39,257 bases of DNA from Marinitoga hydrogenitolerans DSM 16785 (GCF_900129175.1 NZ_FQUI01000017.1:1-39257), one strand, 5' to 3'. Counted from the first letter of the stretch, positions 25,046 through 32,728 are shown. Notes: generated by a model not told the origin, from the sequence alone. Numbers and translations are program-made.

Positions 25046-25984
25046 GTGAGAAGTATATTACAAGATCTAACCCCAGAATTTTTAAAAATATTAAACAAAG
25101 ATAAAATTTTTTGGTTTGATGGGTGGAAAGAATATAAGCAAACTCGTCCAAAGATTATACGTGAATATGAAAAATTAGAAAATTTAAATGAAAATAAAGT
25201 TAAGGAAAGACTAAATGCAATTAGAAGAAAAGATTTGGATATGTTTAAACAATATTGGGAAAATAATTTTTTAGAAATAAAAAAAGAGATGGTTATGAAA
25301 TTATCAAGAAATGCTGAATATTTTCAATTAAAGCGCGGAGACTTTGTTGTGTTTATTATGGGATTATTAGGATTAAATTCTCATTACTATATAGAAACAT
25401 ATTATGGAACAGTAATAGTAGTTGATTCTTTTTATCATTTCTTATATAAAGAAGACATTAATAAAACTATAGAGAATTCCATTATTAACTTTATAAAAAA
25501 TAATCCTGTTAATGAAAAAAGAGCATTGTTTGGAAAAGTACTATCTCAAATTGAAAAAATTATATATGATAATAATAACATAAACAAAGTAATGGAAAAA
25601 ATTGTGAAAATATTATACGAAAATATTGAATATTATAATTGGGTAGGTTTTTATTTAACTGATAAAAACAATAAAAATATGTTAAAATTGGGTCCATATT
25701 TAGGCGAACCAACAGAACACATAAATATTCCTTTTGGAAAAGGAATATGCGGACAAGCTGCTTCTACTAAAAACACATTTATTGTTCAAGATGTAACTAA
25801 AGAGTCAAATTATCTTTCATGTAGTGAAAAAACTAAAGCTGAAATCGTTATACCTATAATTGATAAATCAGGAAATGTTTTTGGAGAGCTGGATATAGAT
25901 AGTCATAAACTGAACCCTTTTACAATAGAAGATACCCAATTTTTAGAAGAAATAATAGATCTATTTGTTAAGAAATTTTTTTAA
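25046..25984 (+). CDS. fusion of an unknown N-terminal domain with a GAF domain like free methionine-(R)-sulfoxide reductase
   Basis: 312 residues with a GTG start after GGAGGT. Residues 1-160 match nothing I recognise; they are mostly helical and charged, then RGDFVVFIMGLLGLNSHYYI. Residues 165-312 form a GAF domain of the fRMsr (MsrC) type: YYNWVGFYL, LKLGPYLGEPTEHI, FGKGICGQAAS, VIPIIDKSGNVFGELDIDS. Two of the three cysteines of the enzyme are kept (C235 and C259). The third, in the GxPAC position, is replaced (EPTEH). It may reduce free methionine sulfoxide with a changed redox cycle, or it may only bind a small ligand. It stands alone between divergent and spaced genes. Confidence 0.75.
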   Translation: MRSILQDLTPEFLKILNKDKIFWFDGWKEYKQTRPKIIREYEKLENLNENKVKERLNAIRRKDLDMFKQYWENNFLEIKKEMVMKLSRNAEYFQLKRGDFVVFIMGLLGLNSHYYIETYYGTVIVVDSFYHFLYKEDINKTIENSIINFIKNNPVNEKRALFGKVLSQIEKIIYDNNNINKVMEKIVKILYENIEYYNWVGFYLTDKNNKNMLKLGPYLGEPTEHINIPFGKGICGQAASTKNTFIVQDVTKESNYLSCSEKTKAEIVIPIIDKSGNVFGELDIDSHKLNPFTIEDTQFLEEIIDLFVKKFF

Positions 25985-26266
25985 TTCTGTTAAATGTTTC
26001 TTTTTTTACTTATTCACAAAATCGAGAATAAATGCTTATTTAATAGAAATATTTCTTAATGAAAGTAAAAAAATATTAAAATTGTTAATTTTAGGATTAT
26101 TCTAAAACCCTCTAATAATTAAAGTTTAATCAAGATAATTCCTTTATTCACTAAGTTTAGAATCTCAACAAAGTTCATAAAAAATTTTCTTGATTAAAAA
26201 TGTTAAATCTGTTATTCTATATAATGCTAAACGTTCTTTTTATTTTTTTGGTCAGGGGGTATTTTT
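25985..26266. other. AT-rich region upstream of dnaA with two DnaA-box-like sites
   Basis: The spacer has no gene. TTATTCACA (26010-26018) and TTATTCACT (26144-26152) differ by one and two bases from the classical box TTATCCACA. A -10 box (TATAAT, 26220-26225) and an unusual GGGGG-rich ribosome binding site precede the dnaA GTG. Two sites are few for a replication origin; they could serve dnaA autoregulation. Confidence 0.35.
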
Positions 26267-27634
26267 GTGACAAACGAAGAATTGTTAGAACAACTTAAAT
26301 CGAAAATTAATCATAATACATGGGAACAATGGTTTACCTCTGCCCAAATATTGGATATTCAGGAAAAAAAGGTGATTATAGGTATTGGAAATCTATTTGT
26401 TAAAGATTTCATAGCAAGAAAATACGGTTCTTTAGTTTCCAATACATTATCTGACATTTTATCAAGAAAAATAACAGCTGAATTCACTTTTATACCAGCT
26501 GATAAATCTACTAAGAAAAAAGCCGGTCCTTTAATAAAAGAAAGGCCACTAAAACTTTCTGATTTCAATCCTGAATATACTTTTAATAGCTTTGTTATTG
26601 GCGAAGCCAATAGAGTTGCTTATTATTCTGCTTTAGAGGTTGCCAATAATCCCGGTAAATATAATCCATTATTTATATATGGTAATGTTGCTTTAGGTAA
26701 AACCCATCTCCTTCATGCGATAGGCAATCATTTAATGGAGAGATCGCCAGACTTAAAGGTTATGTATGTAACTGCAGAAGAGTTTATGAATGACTTAATG
26801 AAATCTTTAAGAGATGAAAAAATGGATGATTTTAGAGAACGTTATAGAAAAAAAATAGATATATTACTAATTGATGATGTTCAATTTTTAATTGGTAAAG
26901 ATATGGCACAAGGTGAATTGTTCCATACTTTTAATACTCTATTTAATCTTGGAAAACAAATAATAATATGTTCTGATAGAACACCCGAAGAGCTTGCAAC
27001 TTTTCACCCAAGATTGATAAGTAGATTTGAAATGGGATTAGTTGTTAATGTTGACGAACCAGACAAAAAAACAAAGTTAAAAATTGCAAAAAAAATGGCT
27101 GAGATGACATCTTTATATTTAACGGATGATGTTGTTACATATTTAGTTGAAAATATTGATAATAACTTAAGAAGGTTGCGAGGGTTGATTTTAAATCTAT
27201 TTTTCCATAGTAAAGTTACGGGAGAAAAGGTTAATATTGAAACTGTAAAAAAATTGTATAGTTCATTAAAGGCACATAAAAAGAGTATACCTCAAACAAA
27301 AGAAACATTACGTGTATTAAAGAAGAATCTTATTTTAGAAGCTGTTATTAAAGAATATAATTTGACACGAGAGCAATTATTTAGTCCAACCAGAAAAAAA
27401 GAAATTTCAGAAGCTCGACAAATATTATCCTTCATGCTTAAAAATTATGGAAAAATGAAAGTTAAAGATATTTCAGAGTTTATGGGAAAAAATCATTCAA
27501 CAATTAGTCAATCAGTTAAAAAAATAGAAAAAGAGTTAACAGGTGGAAATTTACTTTTAAAAAGACGAATTGATGATATTAGAAGATTATTTGAAGAAGC
27601 AGAAAAAATACAAACTACAGAAAATGTAAGTTAA
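26267..27634 (+). CDS. dnaA: chromosomal replication initiator DnaA
   Basis: 455 residues with a GTG start (CAGGGGG upstream). Domain I covers about 1-75. The AAA+ domain has Walker A YGNVALGKTHLL (138-149, where many DnaAs read GGVGLGKTH), Walker B ILLIDDVQFL and HPRLISRFEMGL with the sensor arginines. Domain IV has the DnaA signature KDISEFMGKNHSTISQSVKKI. Domain II is nearly absent, so the protein is compact. It opens the origin at initiation. dnaN is not adjacent. A strong terminator follows. Confidence 0.97.
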   Translation: MTNEELLEQLKSKINHNTWEQWFTSAQILDIQEKKVIIGIGNLFVKDFIARKYGSLVSNTLSDILSRKITAEFTFIPADKSTKKKAGPLIKERPLKLSDFNPEYTFNSFVIGEANRVAYYSALEVANNPGKYNPLFIYGNVALGKTHLLHAIGNHLMERSPDLKVMYVTAEEFMNDLMKSLRDEKMDDFRERYRKKIDILLIDDVQFLIGKDMAQGELFHTFNTLFNLGKQIIICSDRTPEELATFHPRLISRFEMGLVVNVDEPDKKTKLKIAKKMAEMTSLYLTDDVVTYLVENIDNNLRRLRGLILNLFFHSKVTGEKVNIETVKKLYSSLKAHKKSIPQTKETLRVLKKNLILEAVIKEYNLTREQLFSPTRKKEISEARQILSFMLKNYGKMKVKDISEFMGKNHSTISQSVKKIEKELTGGNLLLKRRIDDIRRLFEEAEKIQTTENVS

Positions 27635-27676
27635 ACTCGGTATCTTATAAAAATATAAGATACCGAGTTTTTTTAT
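27633..27676. terminator. terminator after dnaA
   Basis: A 16-bp stem (AAACTCGGTATCTTAT at 27633-27648 with 27655-27670), a 6-base loop and a T run. It separates dnaA from the convergent preA-like gene. Confidence 0.9.
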
Positions 27677-27725
27677 TTTATATATTTTACTTTCATTATT
27701 GCTTTTAGGATGATATGCTAATTTT

Positions 27726-28817
27726 TTAAATCACTCCACTAATAGCTTTCACTGGACATCTACTCTGACACAAACTACAACCAAAGCATTTACTTTCATC
27801 AACAATAACATGTTTGTTTTCTTTATCTACCGTTATTGCCCAATACGGACATACCATTTCACATAATTTACAGAAGGTACATTTGTTTAAATCTATTTTA
27901 GGATATTTTGGTTCAAAAATAACCTCTTTTTTCTTTAATCCTGTTTTTTTAACTTCTTCTATACTATTAAATTCATATTTTTCTAATACTTTTGGTAACT
28001 GTTCAACTATAGTTTTGTACAATTGTTTTCCTCTAATTAAAGCTGCAGATAACATTTGAACAGCATCAGCTCCAGCAAGAAGATATTCTATAACATCATC
28101 TGCAGAAGCTATTCCTCCAACACCTATTACTGGTATCTCAGGAACTGCAGTTTTTATAGTATTTACTAATGCCAATCCAAGATTTTTTATAACTGGTCCA
28201 GAAATCCATACTTGCCCTTTATCATTTCCAATTAAATTTGTTCTATTTTCTATATCAATTAACATTGTTGGGCCAAGAGAATTTATAGCAACAACCCCTG
28301 TACCGCCACTTTCTAACACCATTTTGGCAAATTCAACTGGATCTGGAATATGCGGACTCATTTTCATAAAGATGGGTTTTTTTGTATGCTTTCTTATTGT
28401 TCTAACTGTTTCTGCGATATTATCCAAATTTTTCCCTACGTAATGTGTTGAAATTTCAAAAGCATCTGCAAACTGATCTAATTGAGGTATTAAAACTTCC
28501 ATATCTTCTTTCGTATACCCTGCACTTACAATTAAAGGTAAATCAAGTTCCTGTTTTAATCTTGGCAATATTTCATTTATCCATTTTTCTGGTGGTAGTT
28601 CTGACCATAACTCTGCATTTACAATATAATTATTTGTTCCATATATACATGGCCTTGGAACTTCTGCAGCTTTTGTGGAAATAGTTTTTGTAACCATTCC
28701 CCCAATCCCAAGTCTTGCTAAATACAACATTTTTTCATCATCACCAACAAGTGGCCCGGATGCTGGCATTAAAGGATTTTTTAATTTTATTCCAGCAAAT
28801 TCTGTACTTAAGTCCAT
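27726..28817 (-). CDS. PreA-like dihydropyrimidine/dihydroorotate dehydrogenase with two 4Fe-4S clusters
   Basis: 363 residues. Residues 1-300 form an FMN TIM barrel of the dihydroorotate dehydrogenase superfamily (GIKLKNPLMPASGP, PIFMKMSPHIPDP, GTGVVAINSL, VIGVGGIASADDVIEYLLAGAD). Residues 315-363 form a ferredoxin-like tail with CTFCKLCEMVCP and CFGCSLCQSRCP, giving two 4Fe-4S clusters. This layout is that of PreA, the catalytic subunit of NAD-dependent dihydropyrimidine dehydrogenase. No preT partner or pyr gene is beside it, so the electron donor and substrate are open. The start has GGGGGAG upstream. Confidence 0.85.
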   Translation of the reverse strand: MDLSTEFAGIKLKNPLMPASGPLVGDDEKMLYLARLGIGGMVTKTISTKAAEVPRPCIYGTNNYIVNAELWSELPPEKWINEILPRLKQELDLPLIVSAGYTKEDMEVLIPQLDQFADAFEISTHYVGKNLDNIAETVRTIRKHTKKPIFMKMSPHIPDPVEFAKMVLESGGTGVVAINSLGPTMLIDIENRTNLIGNDKGQVWISGPVIKNLGLALVNTIKTAVPEIPVIGVGGIASADDVIEYLLAGADAVQMLSAALIRGKQLYKTIVEQLPKVLEKYEFNSIEEVKKTGLKKKEVIFEPKYPKIDLNKCTFCKLCEMVCPYWAITVDKENKHVIVDESKCFGCSLCQSRCPVKAISGVI

Positions 28818-28995
28818 AATACTCCCCCTTTTTTAGAATTATCATAGTATTTTATACAATTATATAACTTTTACTTTAAAATTAAAAATCCATATATCTT
28901 TATTTAATCATTTTTTTTCAATTTGATTTTCAAATAAACTTAAAAATCTTATCTGTTTAAAGGTTTTTGATTTAAAGTACTTTAAAGTTGTTTTA

Positions 28996-29222
28996 TGATA
29001 TAATAAATATGAATAACGAAAGTTAAATAATTGCTCAGCCATTATTTATATGCATTAAAAAATTAGTGCAACAATCTGTTGCACTAATTACAAAAATTCC
29101 ACGGGGACATAATCTTGCAATAATTTCAAAATGTAAAAACATAAAAGAAGATTTATTTTACGCAAAAAAAACTATAAACGTTATTATAAGCTAACCGGGG
29201 TTTTCCCAGGTTAGCTATTTTA
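28996..29222 (+). ncRNA. candidate small RNA between preA-like gene and trpB
   Basis: A plus-strand extended -10 (TGATATAAT, 28996-29004) faces a stretch with no gene. It is followed by a 13-bp hairpin (AATTAGTGCAACA at 29061-29073 with 29077-29089) and ends at the hairpin 29189-29216, which has a T-rich tail on this strand. A transcript of about 210 nt is predicted. I recognise no RNA family. The region may equally be the decayed end of a mobile element. Confidence 0.3.
29189..29222. terminator. hairpin terminator downstream of trpB
   Basis: AGCTAACC and GGTTAGCT pair (29189-29196 with 29209-29216), with an inner GGG/CCC and loop TTTT. It ends trpB transcription on the minus strand and has the better T tail on the plus strand. 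Confidence 0.7.
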
Positions 29223-29229
29223 TTATTTA

Positions 29230-30504
29230 TTATGAATATGCTGTTAGGTCGAGTAATCCATGACCGGATAGCGTAAATACTATAACTTTTTCTTCTTTAT
29301 TTTTTTTCGCTTTAAGCGCTTCTTTAATTGCACCAGTAATTGCATGTGATGATTCAGGTGCTGGTATTATTCCTTCTAATTTAGCAAAAAGGTTAGCAAC
29401 TTCAAAGGTTTCATCCTGTGTAAATGCCACAGCTTCCAGCATATTTTCATGTTTTAATTTGGCAATAATCGGTGCAGATCCATGATATCTCAATCCACCT
29501 GCATGTATTTTTGGAGGTATAAAATCCTTTCCAAGTGTATACATTTTCATTAATGGAGTTAATCCAGCTGTATCCCCATTATCATATCTATACTCTCCCT
29601 CTGTTAATGTTGGACATGATTTTGGTTCACAGGCTAAAAACTTTATATTTTTTCCTGATAATTTTTCTGGAATAAATGGCAAAATTGTTCCTCCAAGATT
29701 TGAGCCACCCCCATGACATCCAATTATAACATCTGGTTTTTCATTTATTTTTTCAAATTGTTTTTTTATCTCTAGTCCAATTATAGTTTGGTGTAATAAT
29801 ACATGATTTAAAACACTTCCAAGTGCGTATTTAGCTTTATTTCTACTAAATACAACTTCTAAAGCTTCACTTATAGCTATTCCAAGACTACCTGGATTTT
29901 CTTTATCTATATCTAATATTTTTTTACCAAAATTAGTTTCTAAACTCGGGCTTGGTGTTACCTTGCCTCCAAAAAGATTTATGAGACATTTTCTCATTGG
30001 TTTTTGCTCAAAACTTGTTTTTACCATATATACTTCAATGTTTAAACCAAATTTTAAACCAGCATACGATAATGCACTTCCCCATTGTCCAGCACCTGTT
30101 TCTGTAACCAATGTTTCTATTCCAGAAATTTTATTATAATATGCCTGCGGAATTGAAGTATTGGTTTTATGACTCCCCGTTGGAGAAACTCCTTCATATT
30201 TGTAATATATCTTTACAGGTGTCTCAAGATATTCCTCCAAATTTGTTGCTCTAATAAGCGGAGAAGGTCTGAATATCGCATATTCTTTCAATACTTCTTC
30301 TGGAATTTTTATAAACCGTTCTGTAGTTACTTCCTGTTCAACTAAAGGATCTGGAAAAATAGCACTTAATTCTTCTGGTTTCATGATTTCCTTTGTTTGT
30401 GGATTCAATGGTGGATCAAGTTGAAATGGTAAATCTGCCAATGCATTATACCAATACTTAGGTATCTCCTCTACTGATAAATATACTCTTTCTCTTCTAC
30501 CCAT
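29230..30504 (-). CDS. trpB: TrpB2-type tryptophan synthase beta chain, stand-alone
   Basis: 424 residues from the ATG at 30504; an in-frame GTG at 30513 is less likely because GGAG overlaps it. It is a PLP enzyme that joins indole and serine to give tryptophan. The PLP lysine is K113 in PTGSHKTNTSIPQAYY. TETGAGQWGSAL and GCHGGGSNLGG (phosphate loop) follow. The long N-terminus (ALADLPFQLDPPLNP) and length mark the TrpB2 subgroup, which occurs without a TrpA partner. No other trp gene is nearby. The gene lies behind a tryptophan attenuator, so it should be induced when charged tRNA-Trp is scarce; indole salvage is the likely role. Confidence 0.93.
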   Translation of the reverse strand: MGRRERVYLSVEEIPKYWYNALADLPFQLDPPLNPQTKEIMKPEELSAIFPDPLVEQEVTTERFIKIPEEVLKEYAIFRPSPLIRATNLEEYLETPVKIYYKYEGVSPTGSHKTNTSIPQAYYNKISGIETLVTETGAGQWGSALSYAGLKFGLNIEVYMVKTSFEQKPMRKCLINLFGGKVTPSPSLETNFGKKILDIDKENPGSLGIAISEALEVVFSRNKAKYALGSVLNHVLLHQTIIGLEIKKQFEKINEKPDVIIGCHGGGSNLGGTILPFIPEKLSGKNIKFLACEPKSCPTLTEGEYRYDNGDTAGLTPLMKMYTLGKDFIPPKIHAGGLRYHGSAPIIAKLKHENMLEAVAFTQDETFEVANLFAKLEGIIPAPESSHAITGAIKEALKAKKNKEEKVIVFTLSGHGLLDLTAYS

Positions 30505-30537
30505 AATACACACTCCACTCTCCTTTCCTGTAATAAT

Positions 30538-30570
30538 AAAAAAACCGGATATCCAAATTGGATATCCGGT
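30538..30570 (-). terminator. attenuator terminator (3:4 hairpin) of trpB
   Basis: On the minus strand ACCGGATATCC (30570-30560), loop AATTT, GGATATCCGGT (30554-30544) and seven T's. It stands between the trp leader peptide and trpB. It would stop transcription unless its 5' arm is captured by the antiterminator partner at 30638-30633. Confidence 0.88.
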
Positions 30571-30603
30571 GATTGCCTACACAAACAAAATTAGCTCTGA
30601 GAA

Positions 30604-30711
30604 CTATAGAGCATAACAAAACAGTAGACACCCACCGGGCGTCCACCACCAATTTAAGCTATTTAAATTTATTGAATTATTCATAATTCTACGCTTTACT
30701 GTTTTTTCCAT
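30604..30711 (-). CDS. trpL: tryptophan leader peptide with three consecutive Trp codons
   Basis: 35 codons. The peptide begins MEKTVKRRIMNNSINLNSLN, then WWW at codons 21-23 (30651-30643), then TPGGCLLFCYAL and TAG. GGAGGGG lies five bases before the ATG. It is not expected to act as a protein; a ribosome stalled at the Trp codons would control the RNA fold behind it. The position between a two-box promoter and an intrinsic terminator, directly before trpB, is the classical arrangement. Confidence 0.85.
   Translation of the reverse strand: MEKTVKRRIMNNSINLNSLNWWWTPGGCLLFCYAL
30624..30646 (-). promoter_or_regulatory. 1:2 hairpin and antiterminator arm of the trp attenuator
   Basis: GTGGACGCCC, loop GGT, GGGTGTCTAC form a 10-pair hairpin (with two G-U pairs). 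Its 5' arm overlaps the last Trp codon. CCGGTG at its centre (30638-30633) is complementary to CACCGG at the base of the terminator (30571-30566). Stalling at the Trp codons would block the 1:2 fold and free this arm to break the terminator. Confidence 0.75.
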
Positions 30712-30737
30712 TTTAACCCCTCCGGTATTTTTTTGAT

Positions 30738-30766
30738 ATTATACTACATTTTTTTAGAAAAGTAAA
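30738..30766 (-). promoter_or_regulatory. promoter of the trp leader and trpB
   Basis: On the minus strand TTTACT (30766-30761), 17 bases, TATAAT (30743-30738). The leader RNA would start about 20 bases before the trpL ATG. Confidence 0.7.
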
Positions 30767-30958
30767 GTATTTTTTAAAATTATTGATTTCATTGTTTATG
30801 TAAAAATAAGGGTTTCTTAACATATTGTATATTTGATATTTTCCCTTTTTTCTTTTTCCTTTCTAAGATACCAGATTTTTTCTTTTTTTCCCCACTCTTT
30901 TTGGAAGAGAGCCTTAATTATATTTCATTCTAGAAAAATTATATTTAAATAACAAATG

Positions 30959-31600
30959 TTATTTAATTTTCTCAAAAATAGTTAACATTCCTACTATTGC
31001 AAATGGAAACACTATATAATATGTTCCCCATAAAAAATAAGTGTTATATATAATAAATAATATCATTAAACGTTTACCTAATATTTTATCATTTATGCCG
31101 TATTTATCTTTCAAATCAAACATTACGCATAATGTAGAAATAAAAATTATCATCAGACCTATAAGATTTTTTGTAGACACTGAATGTTCTATAATTTTTA
31201 TTACTATTGCCCACGATATTACCAGGAAAATTAATTTAATTAATCTATATTGATTTTTTCTATTCATTTTTTTCTCAATACGTTTAGAAATATTTGGTTT
31301 TATGAATAATCTTATTAGTTCAGTAATAAAAATAAGTACTACTATAAAATGTTTCCAGATAAGAAAATATGTAATGCTAAAAAAAACAATAAGATAGAAA
31401 AAATTTATTATATTACTTTTTTGATTATATTTACTTTTTATCAAAGAAAAAATAATATAAGAAAAAATTAACAATACAGAAGATATTAAATAATTTACTG
31501 TATTTTGTCTTATTATAAAATTATCTGATATCTTTGATAATAATAAAAATATATAAGGATATAATCCTAATATTATTGTAATAACTATTTTTTTAGCCAT
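30959..31600 (-). CDS. polytopic membrane protein next to a glycine-zipper peptide
   Basis: 213 residues, with six or seven hydrophobic segments (for example ITIILGLYPYIFLLL, YLISSVLLIFSYIIFSL, INFFYLIVFFSITYFLI, LIKLIFLVISWAIVIKI, LIGLMIIFISTLCVMF, IVFPFAIVGMLTIF). I recognise no family. Its start overlaps the end of the glycine-zipper gene by 16 bases, so the two are coupled and made together. In class II bacteriocin loci a membrane protein in this place is often the immunity or export partner; that role is inference from context. Confidence 0.65.
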   Translation of the reverse strand: MAKKIVITIILGLYPYIFLLLSKISDNFIIRQNTVNYLISSVLLIFSYIIFSLIKSKYNQKSNIINFFYLIVFFSITYFLIWKHFIVVLIFITELIRLFIKPNISKRIEKKMNRKNQYRLIKLIFLVISWAIVIKIIEHSVSTKNLIGLMIIFISTLCVMFDLKDKYGINDKILGKRLMILFIIYNTYFLWGTYYIVFPFAIVGMLTIFEKIK

Positions 31601-31896
31601 TCTACAACATCAACTCCTATAGCTCCTTGAATTGCTCCTATAGCAATACCGGGTACTATACCAGGTCCCCCACTAGCAGCTACTCCCCAAAGACCACCAA
31701 CTATAGCACCGGCTGCTGCGCCGTATGCAGTTTCTTTCCATCCTTCAATACCTTTTTGGTTAAATTCTTCAATTTTTTGAGCATTTTTTTGTTGAAGTTT
31801 TTCCCAAGCTTCTGAACCTGTAACGTATCTTCCTTGATTAACATGTCCATACCCACTAACATTTCCTTCATAAATAGCATCCATTCTAATGCCCAT
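31585..31896 (-). CDS. glycine-zipper protein, candidate bacteriocin or pore-forming peptide
   Basis: 103 residues with a strong GGAGGTGG site before the ATG. The N-terminal 55 residues are hydrophilic (EGNVSGYGHVNQGRYVTGSE, then a charged helix EKLQQKNAQKIEEF). Residues 58-96 are a Gly/Ala-rich hydrophobic stretch with repeated G-x-x-x-G spacing (YGAAAGAIVGGLWGVAASGG, then PGIVPGIAIGAIQGAIG). This pattern is typical of two-peptide and Blp-type class II bacteriocins and of other glycine-zipper pores. There is no signal peptide and no typical double-glycine leader near the N-terminus. It is the middle gene of a three-gene unit (32185 to 30959). Confidence 0.6.
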   Translation of the reverse strand: MGIRMDAIYEGNVSGYGHVNQGRYVTGSEAWEKLQQKNAQKIEEFNQKGIEGWKETAYGAAAGAIVGGLWGVAASGGPGIVPGIAIGAIQGAIGVDVVEWLKK

Positions 31897-31918
31897 AAGG
31901 CCACCTCCTGTGAAAAGT

Positions 31919-32185
31919 TTACTTTAATTGATATAATAAATTTCTAAATTCAATATCTTTTGAAAAATATCTAATGCCATTTATATAAAGATCAATGTAA
32001 TAAATTCCGTTTAATATTGGTAATGGTACTTCTACATTATTATTAGTTTTTACTGTATAAAAACTAATATCTTTTATAAGTTTATTTGATAAAGTTGAAA
32101 TTGGAATCTTTTTCAATGTATTAAATTTATTATCTTTTTGTATAAGGATGAAATTAGAAACATATGGAGCATCAATCAAATACAT
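31919..32185 (-). CDS. small protein of unknown function, first gene of the glycine-zipper unit
   Basis: 88 residues (start MYLIDAPYVSNFILIQKDNK), with AAGGGG eight bases before the ATG. It appears soluble and beta-rich (VEVPLPILNGIYYIDLYING). I recognise no family. A TATAAT on the minus strand (32216-32211) may be its -10. It lies 22 bases before the glycine-zipper gene and is probably cotranscribed; it could be an accessory, maturation or immunity factor, none of which the sequence shows. Confidence 0.5.
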   Translation of the reverse strand: MYLIDAPYVSNFILIQKDNKFNTLKKIPISTLSNKLIKDISFYTVKTNNNVEVPLPILNGIYYIDLYINGIRYFSKDIEFRNLLYQLK

Positions 32186-32341
32186 ACAAAAAACCCCTTT
32201 TTAAATTAAAATTATACTAAATCTTCATTTTAAAATTTTATTCACAAGTATTATATAAAAAAAAAAAGAAAAGTCAATACAAATAGAAAATTTTACCTCA
32301 TATTTCCAAACAACTAAATTGATAATTAATATATCAGATGA

Positions 32342-32524
32342 TCAAATAATTTTGAAGTATTTGAATTTAAAAAATACTATAAAAAAGACGGAGAATTAAA
32401 AGAGAGTGCAGAACTTGGAATGAAACAAATAGAAGAAAAGAAATATGAAGAAAAAGTAAAGAGTTATGGAATAGGAAAAGTAATAAAGGTTGCTATTGCT
32501 TTTGATAAAAAAATGTGGAAATAA
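32342..32524 (+). pseudogene. 3' remnant of a second AAA-ATPase/PD-(D/E)XK gene
   Basis: The frame from 32342 to the TAA at 32522 encodes FEVFEFK, ESAELGMKQIEEKKYEEKV and IGKVIKVAIAFDKKMW. This is the end of the PD-(D/E)XK domain (E-x-K, then Q-I-x-x-K-K-Y-x-x), as in the intact gene at 2684-4222. An in-frame TGA precedes it at 32339, and there is no start codon with a ribosome binding site. The tail differs from the intact gene, so it came from another member of the family. Its original terminator (32535-32568) is still present. Confidence 0.75.
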
Positions 32525-32534
32525 TAATAAAATA

Positions 32535-32569
32535 AAAAATCGTCTGCAAAAAAATGCAGACGATTTTTT
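32535..32569. terminator. hairpin terminator after the pseudogene
   Basis: AAAAATCGTCTGCA (32535-32548), loop of six A's, TGCAGACGATTTTT (32555-32568). It also sits just after the stop of the trpB fragment on the other strand. Confidence 0.85.
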
Positions 32570-32570
32570 A

Positions 32571-32632
32571 TTATGAATATGCTATTGAATCAAACAGTCT
32601 ATGGCCGGGTAGCGTAAATACTATAACTTTTT
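32571..32632 (-). pseudogene. trpB 3'-end fragment (last 20 codons)
   Basis: On the minus strand the frame reads KKVIVFTLPGHRLFDSIAYS and a stop. The intact trpB at 29230 ends KVIVFTLSGHGLLDLTAYS. About 50 of 62 bases match between 32571-32632 and 29230-29291, and the similarity stops sharply at 32632. It is a leftover of a second, diverged trpB copy, with no start or body. Confidence 0.8.
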
Positions 32633-32719
32633 TATATCTAAATTTTACTTAAACAATATACAAAAATTACATAAAAATTGAATTTGTAACTTTTTTGAAA
32701 CTTTTAATTCCGATAAAAA

Positions 32720-32728
32720 TGGTAGAAT
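32720..32728 (+). promoter_or_regulatory. extended -10 promoter of the lplA-pdh operon
   Basis: TGGTAGAAT, about 50 bases before the lplA start. A TTGAAA at 32695-32700 is too far away (22 bases) for a good -35. Confidence 0.45.

Noticed and set aside
31627-31904. Overlapping frames around the glycine-zipper gene
   Set aside because: The frame at 31585-31896 has the GGAGGTGG site at the right distance and a biologically sensible composition; the others do not.
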